A DNA stretch of 64,000 bases from Deltaproteobacteria bacterium (GTDB lineage Bacteria > Myxococcota_A > UBA9042 > DTJE01), in assembly GCA_029547805.1 (NCBI GenBank), contig JAKPOP010000010.1, forward strand, positions 1 to 64,000. The letters run 5' to 3'. This document shows positions 49,319 to 57,431 of the stretch, in pieces. Position 1 is the first letter of the stretch. The number at the start of each line of letters is the position of its first letter. The notes under the pieces are model-generated. The model did no database searches, had not been told where the DNA came from, and was given only the letters and a program-made list of their open reading frames with translations. Both the position numbers and the translations under genes were made by a program.

Positions 49319-50944
49319 TCACCACCGGGCCTGTCCGCCCAGGTTGTCGTTCTGACTGCTGCCCCGTCCCAGCAGCACTCCCGCGGCCGTGGCGCCGCCG
49401 GCCACGACCAGGCCCACGACCGTCCAGAGCCACCACTGCTTGTAGACAGGCTTCTTCGCGGGAGCGGGGGCCAAGGTCTCCATCGGGAAGTCTTCCGGGA
49501 TGTCGTCGAAGCCTCCCTGGGGGACCGCCGCAGGCGCCGGGCGAGGAGCCGCGGCAGGCGGAAGGGCGGCTGCCGGGGCCGGCTGGACGGCAGGGGCCGG
49601 AGCGGGAGCAGGGGCTGCCGGGGCCGGGGCGGGAGTGGGGGCCGGAGCGGGAGCAGGGGCCGCCGGGGCCGGGGCGGCCACCACCGCCGGCCGGGAGACG
49701 CGAAGGTCGTAGAGAGGCGGCCGAGAGGTCACCACCCGGTCCGCGGGCCACGTGGCAACCGCCTGGGCGAGCCGGCCCTCCAGGTCCAGCATGGCCACCT
49801 GCAGGTTGCCCAGGTCGCTGTCGATGATCGCCGGGTCCAGGCCGACCGTGACGCCGGTCCGGACATCGTGGAGGAAGACGCCCAGATGGTAGGCCCCTTC
49901 CGTCCTCGCCAGGTAGGACACCAGCACGTAGTCCGCGAGCACGGGGTCCGCGGCCTTCCGGGCCAGGGCATGGAACCTCGAACCATGGACCTCCCCGGTC
50001 CGGACCAGGTCCGTCAGACGGGCCTCCCGGGCCTCGGGCGCCGGCACTGGTCGCGAGGCGGTCCGCTGGCCGCCCGACAATACCCGACTCTTGAGCGTCA
50101 GCGTCTTCTTGACCGGCCCATTCCCCCGGATCGTCACCACCTCGGCCTTCGGGAACGAGGAATCGTCCACCGCCCGGACGTAGTGGACCCCGGCCTTCAG
50201 GCCCGAGACCGTCTGGGTCCCGGCCCCGACCAGTCGGCCATCGACATAGATCGCCGCATTGGGCGTGCTGGCGACCACGATCAGCGCGGGGCCCTCCTTC
50301 AGTCGGCGCCTGGCTGCCGCCACGGCATCCACAAAGGCCTGCCCGAAGGTCTCCACGTCGGGAGAGAGGTCCGGGCGGACCACCAGCAACCGGTTCAGGG
50401 CGTCGTTGCCCTCCTCCAGGAAGCCCCCCTTCAGGAAGCCCGCCGCGATCCAGGTCAGGACGTCCACGAAGGACTCGAACGACTCCAGGTCCGAGAGGTG
50501 CTTCTCGTAGAGGCCCCTGGCCGAGATCAGCACCGACAATCCCTTCTCGACCTTGCCCGACCGGATCAGGTCACGCCCCGTCTCGGCCTGTCGGGCCGCC
50601 CGGTCCAGGTTCGGGTTGGGCGGCAACGGGGCCAGAGTGGGCGCCGGAGCGGGTGTCGCCTGGGCCTCGGGCTCCCGGGGGGGCGGGGCCGATTCCGGCT
50701 CCATCTGGTACATGCGGATGGTCGGGTCGATTTCCACGAGCGCCCGCAGGTAGTTTTCGACGCGCCCGGGAACCGTCTCGGGAACCGTTTCCGCCCGTTG
50801 CACCGGGACGAACAGGACCTTCGCGACCCGGGTCTGGGGAGCCCCCTGGGCCGCGGCCACCGACGGGGTGGTCAGGGCGCCGATGAACCCCGCGAGGGCC
50901 ACCCAGGCCAGCGCCTGTCCCTCCTGACGAAATCTCCGCAACAT
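49319..50944 (-). CDS. PEGA-domain membrane-anchored protein with Ala/Pro-rich spacer
   Basis: 541 residues. A signal peptide or N-terminal anchor (residues 1-33) precedes an N-terminal helical region with short TPR-like stretches (about 110-215). The PEGA-type beta domain is at about 220-285 (VVASTPNAAIYVDGRLVGAGTQTVSGLKAGVHYVRAVD). A further alpha/beta part follows, then about 60 residues of alternating Ala and Pro (about 420-480), then a hydrophobic segment near the C-terminus (WWLWTVVGLVVAGGATAAGVLLG). The Ala/Pro run probably spans the periplasm or peptidoglycan. PEGA proteins occur in surface assemblies of deltaproteobacteria. It is first in the unit with the two kelch genes. Confidence 0.8.
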   Translation of the reverse strand: MLRRFRQEGQALAWVALAGFIGALTTPSVAAAQGAPQTRVAKVLFVPVQRAETVPETVPGRVENYLRALVEIDPTIRMYQMEPESAPPPREPEAQATPAPAPTLAPLPPNPNLDRAARQAETGRDLIRSGKVEKGLSVLISARGLYEKHLSDLESFESFVDVLTWIAAGFLKGGFLEEGNDALNRLLVVRPDLSPDVETFGQAFVDAVAAARRRLKEGPALIVVASTPNAAIYVDGRLVGAGTQTVSGLKAGVHYVRAVDDSSFPKAEVVTIRGNGPVKKTLTLKSRVLSGGQRTASRPVPAPEAREARLTDLVRTGEVHGSRFHALARKAADPVLADYVLVSYLARTEGAYHLGVFLHDVRTGVTVGLDPAIIDSDLGNLQVAMLDLEGRLAQAVATWPADRVVTSRPPLYDLRVSRPAVVAAPAPAAPAPAPAPTPAPAPAAPAPAPAPAVQPAPAAALPPAAAPRPAPAAVPQGGFDDIPEDFPMETLAPAPAKKPVYKQWWLWTVVGLVVAGGATAAGVLLGRGSSQNDNLGGQARW

Positions 50945-51147
50945 GGGGAGGACCTCCTGTCTCTGTCCGGCCGGATCAGGGATCGGGCCCGTCGCAAGGG
51001 ACCGCCCTGTCCAGGACGCGTTACCTTACCATCCCTGCAAAGCCAGCGTCAATCCACGATTCTTTGCCGGAATCCGCTGCATTGGGGCGGAGAATCTGCC
51101 CGAGGAACCCCAGGCGGCAGAGGCGGGCCCGGCGGCGAACCGGGGGC

Positions 51148-51175
51148 TTGACAGGTCGAAGATTTCGCTTATGCT
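51148..51175 (+). promoter_or_regulatory. Promoter of the tRNA-Val gene
   Basis: Perfect TTGACA at 51148-51153, 16-base spacer, TATGCT at 51170-51175; expected transcript start about 51182, 16 bases before the tRNA. It is the best sigma-70 match seen in the window. The transcript probably also reads into infC. Confidence 0.7.
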
Positions 51176-51197
51176 TGCGACGCTTTTCGGGTCCGAC

Positions 51198-51269
<72 letters not shown>

Positions 51270-51305
51270 CTCGCGGGGCATCTGGGACAGGAGCAGGACA
51301 AGGAC

Positions 51306-51878
51306 GTGGCGGAAGCGGAAGAGAAGGAAGTTCGCATCAACAACCGGATCCGGGCCCGGGAGGTCCGGCTGATCGGCGCCGACGGGCAGCAGATCGGGAT
51401 CGTTCCCTTCTGGGACGCCCTGCGGATGGCAGAGGAGGCGGGCCTCGACCTCGTGGAGATCAGCCCGATGGCCGCGCCCCCGGTCTGCCGGATCATGGAC
51501 TACGGGAAGTTCAAGTATGAGAAGAACAAGCGGGCCAAGGAGGCCAAGAAGCACCAGTTCGTGGCCCAGCTGAAGGAGGTCAAGATCCGCTACAAGACGG
51601 ACGAGCACGACCTCCAGACCAAGATCCGCCAGGCCCGCGAGTTCCTGATGGAGGGCCACAAGGTCAAGTTCGTGATGTATTTCCGGGGTCGGGAGATCCA
51701 GTTCGCCGGACTGGGCCAGCAGACGATGGAGCGCATCGCGGCGGAACTCATGGATGTCGGAGTGCTGGAGCGCCCGCCCCGCATGGAGACGCGGATGCTG
51801 GCGATGTACCTGTTGTCCAAGGGCCCGGTGGCCCGGAAGAAACCGGAGGAGGGAGATGCCCAAGATGAAGTCCAATAG
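51306..51878 (+). CDS. infC: Translation initiation factor IF-3
   Basis: 190 residues from a GTG at 51306, with AGGAG and AAGG runs upstream. The N-terminal domain begins EVRINNRIRAREVRLIGADGQQIGIV, with the family motif LDLVEISPMAAPPVCRIMDYGKFKYE. The linker is Lys-rich and the C-terminal domain holds LKEVKIRYKTDEHDLQTKIRQAREFL and VKFVMYFRGREI. IF-3 keeps 30S subunits free and proofreads start codons. Its own start is not ATG, as is common for infC, where a poor start allows autoregulation. The C-terminus overlaps rpmI by 23 bases. Confidence 0.97.
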   Translation: MAEAEEKEVRINNRIRAREVRLIGADGQQIGIVPFWDALRMAEEAGLDLVEISPMAAPPVCRIMDYGKFKYEKNKRAKEAKKHQFVAQLKEVKIRYKTDEHDLQTKIRQAREFLMEGHKVKFVMYFRGREIQFAGLGQQTMERIAAELMDVGVLERPPRMETRMLAMYLLSKGPVARKKPEEGDAQDEVQ

Positions 51879-52053
51879 GGCGGCGGCGAAACGCCTTCGC
51901 GCCACCGGCAGCGGAAAGGTCGCCCGCAAGAAGGCCTTCCACAGCCACATCCTGTCCAAGAAGGATTCCAAGAGGAAGCGCGGACTCCGGAAGTCCACGC
52001 TGGTTTCCAGGGCGGACATGGCGAAGGTGCGGCGCCTGTTGCCCGGCCTGTAG
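51856..52053 (+). CDS. rpmI: 50S ribosomal protein L35
   Basis: 65 residues: MPKMKSNRAAAKRLRATGSGKVARKK and the SHILSKKDSKRKRGLR segment are characteristic. The ATG at 51856 follows GGAGGAGGGAG and lies inside the end of infC, so translation is coupled. Rich in Lys and Arg for rRNA binding. Confidence 0.97.
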   Translation: MPKMKSNRAAAKRLRATGSGKVARKKAFHSHILSKKDSKRKRGLRKSTLVSRADMAKVRRLLPGL

Positions 52054-52074
52054 ACGGTCGAGGAGGAAGGGACC

Positions 52075-52422
52075 ATGGCTCGAGTGAAACGCGGGTTCAA
52101 GCGCCGGCGGCGCACCAACAAGATCTTCAAGGCGGCCCAGGGCTTCTGGGGACGCCGCCGCACCACGTGGCGGCGAACGGTCGAGACGGTCCACCGGGCG
52201 TGGGCCTTCGCGACGATCCACCGGAAGCTGAAGAAGCGGGACTTCCGGTCCCTCTGGATCGCTCGGATCAATGCGGCGTGCCGGATGAACGGCACCCGGT
52301 ACAGCGACTTCGTCCACGCCCTGGCGACCCACCAGGTCCGCCTGGACCGGAAGGTGCTCGCGGACATCGCGGTGCACGACCCCGACGGTTTTGGCCGGAT
52401 CGTCCGGTCTGTGACGGCCTGA
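52075..52422 (+). CDS. rplT: 50S ribosomal protein L20
   Basis: 115 residues of the expected length. The basic N-terminal helix (MARVKRGFKRRRRTNKIFKAAQGFWGRRR) and the globular C-terminal part (RDFRSLWIARINAACRMNG, NRKVLADIAVHDP-like end) are complete. Binds 23S rRNA early in assembly, and represses rpmI-rplT translation in relatives. Preceded by AGGAGGAAGGGACC. Confidence 0.97.
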   Translation: MARVKRGFKRRRRTNKIFKAAQGFWGRRRTTWRRTVETVHRAWAFATIHRKLKKRDFRSLWIARINAACRMNGTRYSDFVHALATHQVRLDRKVLADIAVHDPDGFGRIVRSVTA

Positions 52423-52439
52423 ACTCCAGGAGGAGAGGG

Positions 52440-52718
52440 ATGACGAAGGCGGACATCATCGAGCGCGTCTACGAGAAGATGGGCGGCTTCTCCAAGCAGG
52501 AGGCCGCGTGGCTGGTCGAGACGACGCTGGAAATCATCAAGGACGCCCTGGTCGAGGGCCAGCGGGTGAAGATCTCCTCCTTCGGGTCCTTCTCGGTGCG
52601 GTCGAAGCGCCCGCGGATGGGGCGGAATCCGAAGACCGGAAGCCCCCTGGAGATCACGGCCCGCAAGGTGCTGACCTTCAAGCCCAGCCAGGTTCTTCGA
52701 AGCCTCCTCAACTCCTAG
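52440..52718 (+). CDS. ihfA: Integration host factor alpha subunit
   Basis: 92 residues of the HU/IHF fold: MTKADIIERVYEKMGGFSKQEA, VKISSFGSFSVRSKRPRMGRNPKTG with the DNA-intercalating arm, and the C-terminal VLTFKPSQVLRSLLN. IHF-alpha rather than HU because of its position after rplT and the GFSKQEA/ISSFGSF wording. Bends DNA at specific sites with a beta subunit not found here. It follows rplT directly; pheS and pheT, usually between these two genes in proteobacteria, are absent. Confidence 0.93.
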   Translation: MTKADIIERVYEKMGGFSKQEAAWLVETTLEIIKDALVEGQRVKISSFGSFSVRSKRPRMGRNPKTGSPLEITARKVLTFKPSQVLRSLLNS

Positions 52719-52724
52719 GCATCC

Positions 52725-53264
52725 ATGAAGCCGGATGGCGGTTCCCAGAGCGACATCCTGGACCCCTCCGGCGGTCCCCTCTACCTGAAACTGGGCGAGG
52801 TCGCCCGGGCCGTGGGCGTGCCGCCGTCCACCATCCGTCACTGGCAGGAGGTCTTCGCGGGCTTCCTGCATCCGGTCCGGACCCACAGCGGGCGCCACGT
52901 CTATTCCCGAGAGGACCTGCGGGTCTTCCGGGCGATCCACCACCTCGTTCACCGGGAAGGCCTTGGCAGCGGGGAGGCCCGCCGGCAACTGCGGGAGGTC
53001 CTGCGAGACGCCCATGCCTTCCTGGAGGACGGCCCCGGGTCCCTGGAATCTGCCGCGGCCCCTGCATCGGGCGAGGCTCCCACGGAGGATCGGGATCTTC
53101 AGACCGCGAGGATGAAGGAACTGGAGGACCTGCTGGGCGAGGCCCGACAGGAGAACCAGCGCCTGCGCGAGGAACTGGACCGGATCGTACGGCTGGTCTC
53201 CGACTGGGCACGACGGCTCGAGGAAGAGGCCGCAACCCTGCCCGTCAGCGACCCACCCGCGTGA
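52725..53264 (+). CDS. MerR-family regulator
   Basis: 179 residues. A MerR-type winged helix at about 20-90 (YLKLGEVARAVGVPPSTIRHWQEVF...RTHSGRHVYSREDLRVFRAIHHLV) is followed by a long coiled coil (about 125-170). No metal-binding cysteines. This is the usual MerR-like gene next to ihfA in proteobacteria; its function is poorly known. Its last 20 bases overlap the end of the convergent P460-like gene. Confidence 0.9.
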   Translation: MKPDGGSQSDILDPSGGPLYLKLGEVARAVGVPPSTIRHWQEVFAGFLHPVRTHSGRHVYSREDLRVFRAIHHLVHREGLGSGEARRQLREVLRDAHAFLEDGPGSLESAAAPASGEAPTEDRDLQTARMKELEDLLGEARQENQRLREELDRIVRLVSDWARRLEEEAATLPVSDPPA

Positions 53265-53736
53265 AGACGTAGTCCTGGCTTGCCACGTCGGCGTGGCAGA
53301 AATAGCAGCCGTCCGGGTCCACCTTGTCCCGAGGCATCTCCCGTCGGGTGGCAGGGTCGAAGGCCTTGAAGGCCCAGCCGGACGTCTGCCCCTGCCCGAC
53401 CTTGAACATCACCGAGACCCGGAAGATGTCCCCCGGCCGGGCCTGCCCCTGGGCATCCACCACCAGCGTCCGCTCCTCCTTCACGAGGATGGACCCCAGG
53501 GGAAAGGGCGCGTTGGCCCCCTCCCGGGACAGAGCCGTCGGGTTCGCATAGAGGTTCCGGGCGGACCGGGACCCCTCGACCATCAGGGGGACCTGATTGA
53601 GCCGAACCCAGTCTGTATAGGAGGAAGGAAAGGAGGTCGGTCCCGTGTCGGCAGCGGCCTCGGGCTTCACCTGCGGTGCCGAGCATCCCGCCATGCCCAG
53701 CACCATCGCCGTCCCGAGGATGGAGGAGATTCGCAT
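53245..53736 (-). CDS. Cytochrome P460-family lipoprotein
   Basis: 163 residues. Lipobox MAGC follows a short signal peptide, with the start at ATG 53736 (GGAGG six bases upstream). The mature part has the P460 pattern: a central beta barrel (GSILVKEERTLVVDA, VMFKVGQGQTSGWAFKAFDP) and a c-type heme motif CYFCH at C144-H148 near the C-terminus, followed by DYVFTRVGR. P460 proteins bind a modified heme and may oxidise hydroxylamine or bind NO; many members are of unknown role. The lysine cross-linked to heme in true P460 cannot be confirmed by eye. Confidence 0.82.
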   Translation of the reverse strand: MRISSILGTAMVLGMAGCSAPQVKPEAAADTGPTSFPSSYTDWVRLNQVPLMVEGSRSARNLYANPTALSREGANAPFPLGSILVKEERTLVVDAQGQARPGDIFRVSVMFKVGQGQTSGWAFKAFDPATRREMPRDKVDPDGCYFCHADVASQDYVFTRVGR

Positions 53737-53764
53737 CGCGCCCTCCAGGGGGACTCCCGAGGGG

Positions 53765-53983
53765 TCACCGTCCGCCGAAATACACCTTCTTCCGACGACG
53801 GGCGGCCTCCCGCTGCTTCCGCTTCTTCTGGACGCTGGGCTTCTCGTAGAAGCGCCGCTTCTTGAGCTCCTTGTAGAGCCCCTCGTTCGCCATCTTGCGC
53901 TTCAGGGCAGAGAGGGCCCGCCCCAGGTCGCCTTCCATCACGGTGACGTCCAGCGGATGGAATTCCAGTTGCTTCGGATTCAC
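53765..53983 (-). CDS. rpsU: 30S ribosomal protein S21
   Basis: 72 residues from a GTG at 53983, chosen because GGGGGTGATC, a near-perfect anti-16S sequence, lies 8 bases upstream. The GTG at 53992 falls inside that site. The core ALSALKRKMANEGLYKELKKRRFYEKPSVQKKRKQREAARRRKK is S21. The N-terminal extension before the usual start is longer than in E. coli. Confidence 0.88.
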   Translation of the reverse strand: MNPKQLEFHPLDVTVMEGDLGRALSALKRKMANEGLYKELKKRRFYEKPSVQKKRKQREAARRRKKVYFGGR

Positions 53984-54021
53984 GCGGATCACCCCCTTTC
54001 GGTTCCGAAGGGCGCTCTTTT

Positions 54022-54987
54022 CTACACGGTCTCCCCGTTGCTGTCAAGCAGTCCCGCGACCCAGCGACGATGGACCTCCCGGGTGATCCGGACATCCTCG
54101 GCGATCCGATCCCGGAGGGCCTCGATTCGATCGAACCGTTCGATGGGCCGGATCCGGTCCAGGAAGCGCAGGCGCATCCGCCGACCCGGGAGGTCCCCGT
54201 CGAAGTCCAGCAGGTGGGCCTCCACCACCGGTTCCCGGATCCCGAAGGTCGGCACCGGCCCGACGTGAACCGCCGCGGGCCGGGAATCCAGTCCCTCGAC
54301 CTCGCCCTCGGCGGCATAGATCCCCTCCCCGGGAACCAGCGACAGGTCCGGGAGCAGGTTGGCGGTGGGAAATCCCATCCTGCGGCCCCGGGAGGCTCCC
54401 CGAACGACCTCGCCGCGGACCTCGAAGGGACGCCCCAGACACCGCAACGCCTCCATCACCTGCCCCTGGAGCACCAGCCGCCGGATCCCCGACGAGGCGA
54501 TCCGGTGACCGCCGGAGGCCACATCGTTGGCCACCACGAGTCGGAATCGGCCCTCCTCCTCCCAGCGCCGAAGCATCGACAGGTCCCCCTCCCGTCCCCG
54601 GCCGAACCGGGCGTCGGAACCGACCCAGACCTCCCGAGCCCCGAGGCGCCCGCAGACCATCTCCTCCAGGAACTCTGCAGCGCCGAGAGCCGCGAAGACC
54701 CGGTTGAATGGAACCACCACCACCGCCCGGACTCCGATGCGTTCCATGGCCTCGAGCCGATCCTCGAGGGCCTGGATCAGGGGTGGCGCCCTCTCGGGGG
54801 CCAGGATCCGCAGGGGGTGGGGATGGAAGGTGACGGCCACCGGGAGGACTCCCTGCACCGACGCAGACCGGACCAGGCCCGAGAGAACGGCCCGGTGGCC
54901 CCGGTGGACCCCGTCGAAGTTGCCGATGGCCACGGCGGAAGGCCCCACCCCTTGTGGAAGGGCACCGAATCCCCGAAAGACCCGCAT
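54022..54987 (-). CDS. ribF: Bifunctional riboflavin kinase / FAD synthetase
   Basis: 321 residues. N-terminal FAD synthetase domain with AIGNFDGVHRGHRAVL and TFHPHPLRILAP, and SSGIRRLVLQGQVMEALRCLGRPFEVRGEV (the ISSTxIR-type motif). C-terminal riboflavin kinase with GRRMGFPTANL and the VVEAHLLDFDGDLPGRRMRLRFLDRIRP motif. It makes FMN and FAD in the cytoplasm. Start ATG 54987 follows GAGGGG. It lies between rpsU and the two-TM/HEAT pair on the same strand. Confidence 0.95.
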   Translation of the reverse strand: MRVFRGFGALPQGVGPSAVAIGNFDGVHRGHRAVLSGLVRSASVQGVLPVAVTFHPHPLRILAPERAPPLIQALEDRLEAMERIGVRAVVVVPFNRVFAALGAAEFLEEMVCGRLGAREVWVGSDARFGRGREGDLSMLRRWEEEGRFRLVVANDVASGGHRIASSGIRRLVLQGQVMEALRCLGRPFEVRGEVVRGASRGRRMGFPTANLLPDLSLVPGEGIYAAEGEVEGLDSRPAAVHVGPVPTFGIREPVVEAHLLDFDGDLPGRRMRLRFLDRIRPIERFDRIEALRDRIAEDVRITREVHRRWVAGLLDSNGETV

Positions 54988-55003
54988 CGCCCCTCACCGC
55001 CCC

Positions 55004-55609
55004 TCAGAGGCTGAACCGGGCCCGGATCTGGTCCCGGCGCTGCCGCAACTCCTCGACCAGGGGCGCCGCGCCCTCCCCGGTGGACCGATCCAGGTGGGCC
55101 AGCACGCGATCGATCATCGCCGCCATCTCCGCCGCATCCCGGCGACAGGCATCCCGCAGGGCGAAGACGTCCTCCTCCAGGAACCGGAAGTCGTCCCCGT
55201 GGCGGAATCGTCGCAAGACCTGGAAATCCCCCTGGGCCATGGACCGGAGCATCCGGGACACGGCGATGGCCGGCCCCGCGGCCCGGAACGAGAGCCGGAT
55301 GCCCACCCAGGCCAGCAGGACGACCAGGACCGCGGCCCCGATGGCCAGGGCAGCGACCCGCCTCTGGTCCTCCTCGTCCACCCGGGAAGAGAAATCCCGG
55401 TCGAATTCCCGGTCCTCGTCGGTGAGGACCACTTCCTGGGAGATGACGGAGAGTCCCAGCAACGCCTTCTGTTCCCGGAGCGCCTCCCGGTACAACGCCC
55501 CCAGCAGGAGGAAGATGACGATCACGATGCCGGCCAGCACCGCAGAGTAGCGCAACTGGAAGGAGTAGTTGACCAGCACCCGCCGCCGGAGATCCTTGGC
55601 CGTCGTCAT
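55004..55609 (-). CDS. Two-TM, HAMP-like membrane protein
   Basis: 201 residues from ATG 55609, which overlaps the upstream stop (ATGA). A hydrophobic segment at about 22-41 (YSAVLAGIVIVIFLLLGALY), a short acidic periplasmic loop (about 42-84) and a second hydrophobic segment at about 85-105 (VAALAIGAAVLVVLLAWVGI) lead to a cytoplasmic helix like a HAMP start (GPAIAVSRMLRSMAQGDFQ), then a coiled coil to the end. There is no kinase, cyclase or MCP output domain, so it is either a regulator acting by contact or a cut-down receptor. It is coupled to the HEAT protein. Confidence 0.75.
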   Translation of the reverse strand: MTTAKDLRRRVLVNYSFQLRYSAVLAGIVIVIFLLLGALYREALREQKALLGLSVISQEVVLTDEDREFDRDFSSRVDEEDQRRVAALAIGAAVLVVLLAWVGIRLSFRAAGPAIAVSRMLRSMAQGDFQVLRRFRHGDDFRFLEEDVFALRDACRRDAAEMAAMIDRVLAHLDRSTGEGAAPLVEELRQRRDQIRARFSL

Positions 55610-56547
55610 GCCCCCCCCTCCTCCTGTCTGCCGTCCTGAAGGACCTGCCGCAGCCGGCGCCGGAGGTCCTCCGCGGCCTTGCGTCCGGCCTCCCCGGCGG
55701 CCTCGATGCGCAACTGCGCAGGCGTGACCTCCAGGCTGTACTCGTCCCGATTTCCCGGATCTCCTGGAGGCGGTGCGACCCGGACGTTGGCCCGGCCCTC
55801 CAGCACGGGATATCCGTCCATCAGCACCAGGCGGATGGTGGCCTGAACGACCACCTCCCGATCCCCCTCCCGCATCTCGACGGTTCCCGAGATCTTCAGG
55901 GGACAGGGGACATCCTCCCGGGCCCCCTTGCCCTCGCCGTCGATGGCCGCGAGGTCGAAGCGGCCCTCCCGCATCCAGCGGTTCACGTCGGCGGTGGACG
56001 GTCCCGGGTCCGGGCTCCGAGGAGAATCCTCCGAGAAATCCAGGGTCGATTCCTGCGGGTCGAGTTCGAAGGGCCCCTCGGAGGACAGGAGCGCCCGCAG
56101 CAACTCGCTTTCGAAGATCCGCCCCACTGTCTGGGCCTCCCGGGTCCCCGAGATGCGAAGCACCGTATCGGTGATCCGGAGTCGGCTCGCCGATGCGAGA
56201 CTCCGGCGAAGGGCCCAGGAGGCCCACTTCACGACCATCGGGTCCGGATCCCGAACCATCTCCGTCAGGGGCTCCAGCAGATCGGGCGACGGGCGATGCC
56301 CCAGGGCCTTGGCCGCCGCGGCACGAACGATGGGCGACGAGTCCCCGAGCCTGCCCCGGAGGGCGGCCCGGATTTCCTCGTCCGGTTCCATCGCCCCCAG
56401 CACGAGCGCCGCCTGAGCCCGGACCTTGGGGCTCCGGTCTTCCAGGCGCGTCAAGACATCCTGGATCGACCCCTGCGGCTGCTGCGCCCCGGCGGTTGGC
56501 ATGGCCAGGAACAAGCCTGTCCACAGGACCCAGACCCGAACCCGCAC
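55606..56547 (-). CDS. Secreted HEAT-repeat protein
   Basis: 313 residues with a signal peptide (MRVRVWVLWTGLFLAMPTAGAQ). Residues about 28-140 are HEAT-like helical pairs (SPKVRAQAALVLGAMEPD; SSPIVRAAAAKALGHRPS; DPMVVKWASWALRRSL). The C-terminal half is an alpha/beta region (about 150-300) with STVDVNRWM-type segments and EVVVQATIRLVLMDGYPVLEG, of no recognised family. It probably acts as a periplasmic scaffold. Its stop overlaps the start of the two-TM protein, so the two are made together and may interact across the membrane. Confidence 0.8.
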   Translation of the reverse strand: MRVRVWVLWTGLFLAMPTAGAQQPQGSIQDVLTRLEDRSPKVRAQAALVLGAMEPDEEIRAALRGRLGDSSPIVRAAAAKALGHRPSPDLLEPLTEMVRDPDPMVVKWASWALRRSLASASRLRITDTVLRISGTREAQTVGRIFESELLRALLSSEGPFELDPQESTLDFSEDSPRSPDPGPSTADVNRWMREGRFDLAAIDGEGKGAREDVPCPLKISGTVEMREGDREVVVQATIRLVLMDGYPVLEGRANVRVAPPPGDPGNRDEYSLEVTPAQLRIEAAGEAGRKAAEDLRRRLRQVLQDGRQEEGGA

Positions 56548-56701
56548 GCCACGACCTCCCGCTTCCGACGGCCGGCGGCCATCCTATCATCCTTTGAGGG
56601 TCTCCGGGATCCTTCGAACCAATCCACGAAGGGCCGACCGTTGCGGTCGGCGTCCACCACGAACGGAGGTCCCATCGCGGCGAGGAGGCATCCCGGCGGG
56701 G

Positions 56702-57322
56702 TCAGATCTCGGTGTCCACGAAGATGTAACGGCCTTCCTGTCGGTAGAGGTACCCCACGGGCCTCTTCAGGGTGATCCCGACCACGAGGGTCCCATCGGG
56801 GTCCGCACCGATGTCGATCCGGTCCACCGCAGTGGGGAAGTCCCGGGTGATCAGGTGTCGGCCGTCGTTGGGCGTGGACAGGTCCGTGTTGGGCAGGCGG
56901 ACCTCGATCCGCTGCGGCAGCGGCCGGGTCACCGAGAAGGAGAACCGCCCGGACATCTGGATGAAGACCCGGGAATAGGCGGGAAACGGCTGGAATCCCA
57001 CCCACTCCAGGATTGCGCGGGTGGCGGCAAAGGCCTCGTTCTCGGGCCGTTTCGCCGGGACTTCCGCCTGGTCCCGGATCCCCGGGACCACCCCCTGGTA
57101 TCCCCGCTGCTTGTAGAGGCTCCCGTCCTCCTCGACCACCGACTGCCCATCCTCGACCGGGGCCAGCACGACCACCCCGGTCTTGTCAGTGGTCTTCCGG
57201 ACGGGGCTTGGGGCCTCCTCGGGTTTCGTCTCCGGGATGGGGGTGGCCGGCGCCGTCGGAAACGTCTGGGCCGTCGCCACCGCGGACGCGAGCAGCACCA
57301 GCAACGGGGGAATCGGTCTCAT
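56702..57322 (-). CDS. Secreted AMIN-like domain protein
   Basis: 206 residues from ATG 57322 (GAGG five bases upstream), which begins a signal peptide (MRPIPPLLVLLASAVATAQ). A Pro/Glu/Lys-rich stretch follows, then a C-terminal beta domain (about 105-206) with YSRVFIQMSGRFSFSVTRPLPQRIEVRLPNTDL and DGTLVVGITLKRPVGYLYRQEGRYIFVDTE. This looks like the AMIN domain used by amidases and secretins to bind peptidoglycan. No amidase follows, so it is a stand-alone AMIN-like protein. It lies 109 bases downstream of the OmpA-type giant gene on the same strand. Confidence 0.75.
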   Translation of the reverse strand: MRPIPPLLVLLASAVATAQTFPTAPATPIPETKPEEAPSPVRKTTDKTGVVVLAPVEDGQSVVEEDGSLYKQRGYQGVVPGIRDQAEVPAKRPENEAFAATRAILEWVGFQPFPAYSRVFIQMSGRFSFSVTRPLPQRIEVRLPNTDLSTPNDGRHLITRDFPTAVDRIDIGADPDGTLVVGITLKRPVGYLYRQEGRYIFVDTEI

Positions 57323-57393
57323 GGGGACCTCGCTTCCGGAATCCATCGAAAAGGATACCCCGCCTGGAGGTCCGACGCCAAGAGCAGAGTGCC

Positions 57394-57417
57394 GCCCTGG
57401 GCTCCCGTTCCCAGGGC
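57394..57417 (-). terminator. Hairpin after the giant surface-protein gene
   Basis: GCCCTGGG, 8-base loop, CCCAGGGC: a perfect 8-base stem 15 bases after the stop of the 1881-residue gene. No U run. Confidence 0.45.
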
Positions 57418-57431
57418 CAGGGGTGCGGTGG

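Noticed and set aside
53984-53992. Upstream GTG start for S21
   Set aside because: It lies within the GGGGGTGATC ribosome site that serves the GTG at 53983.
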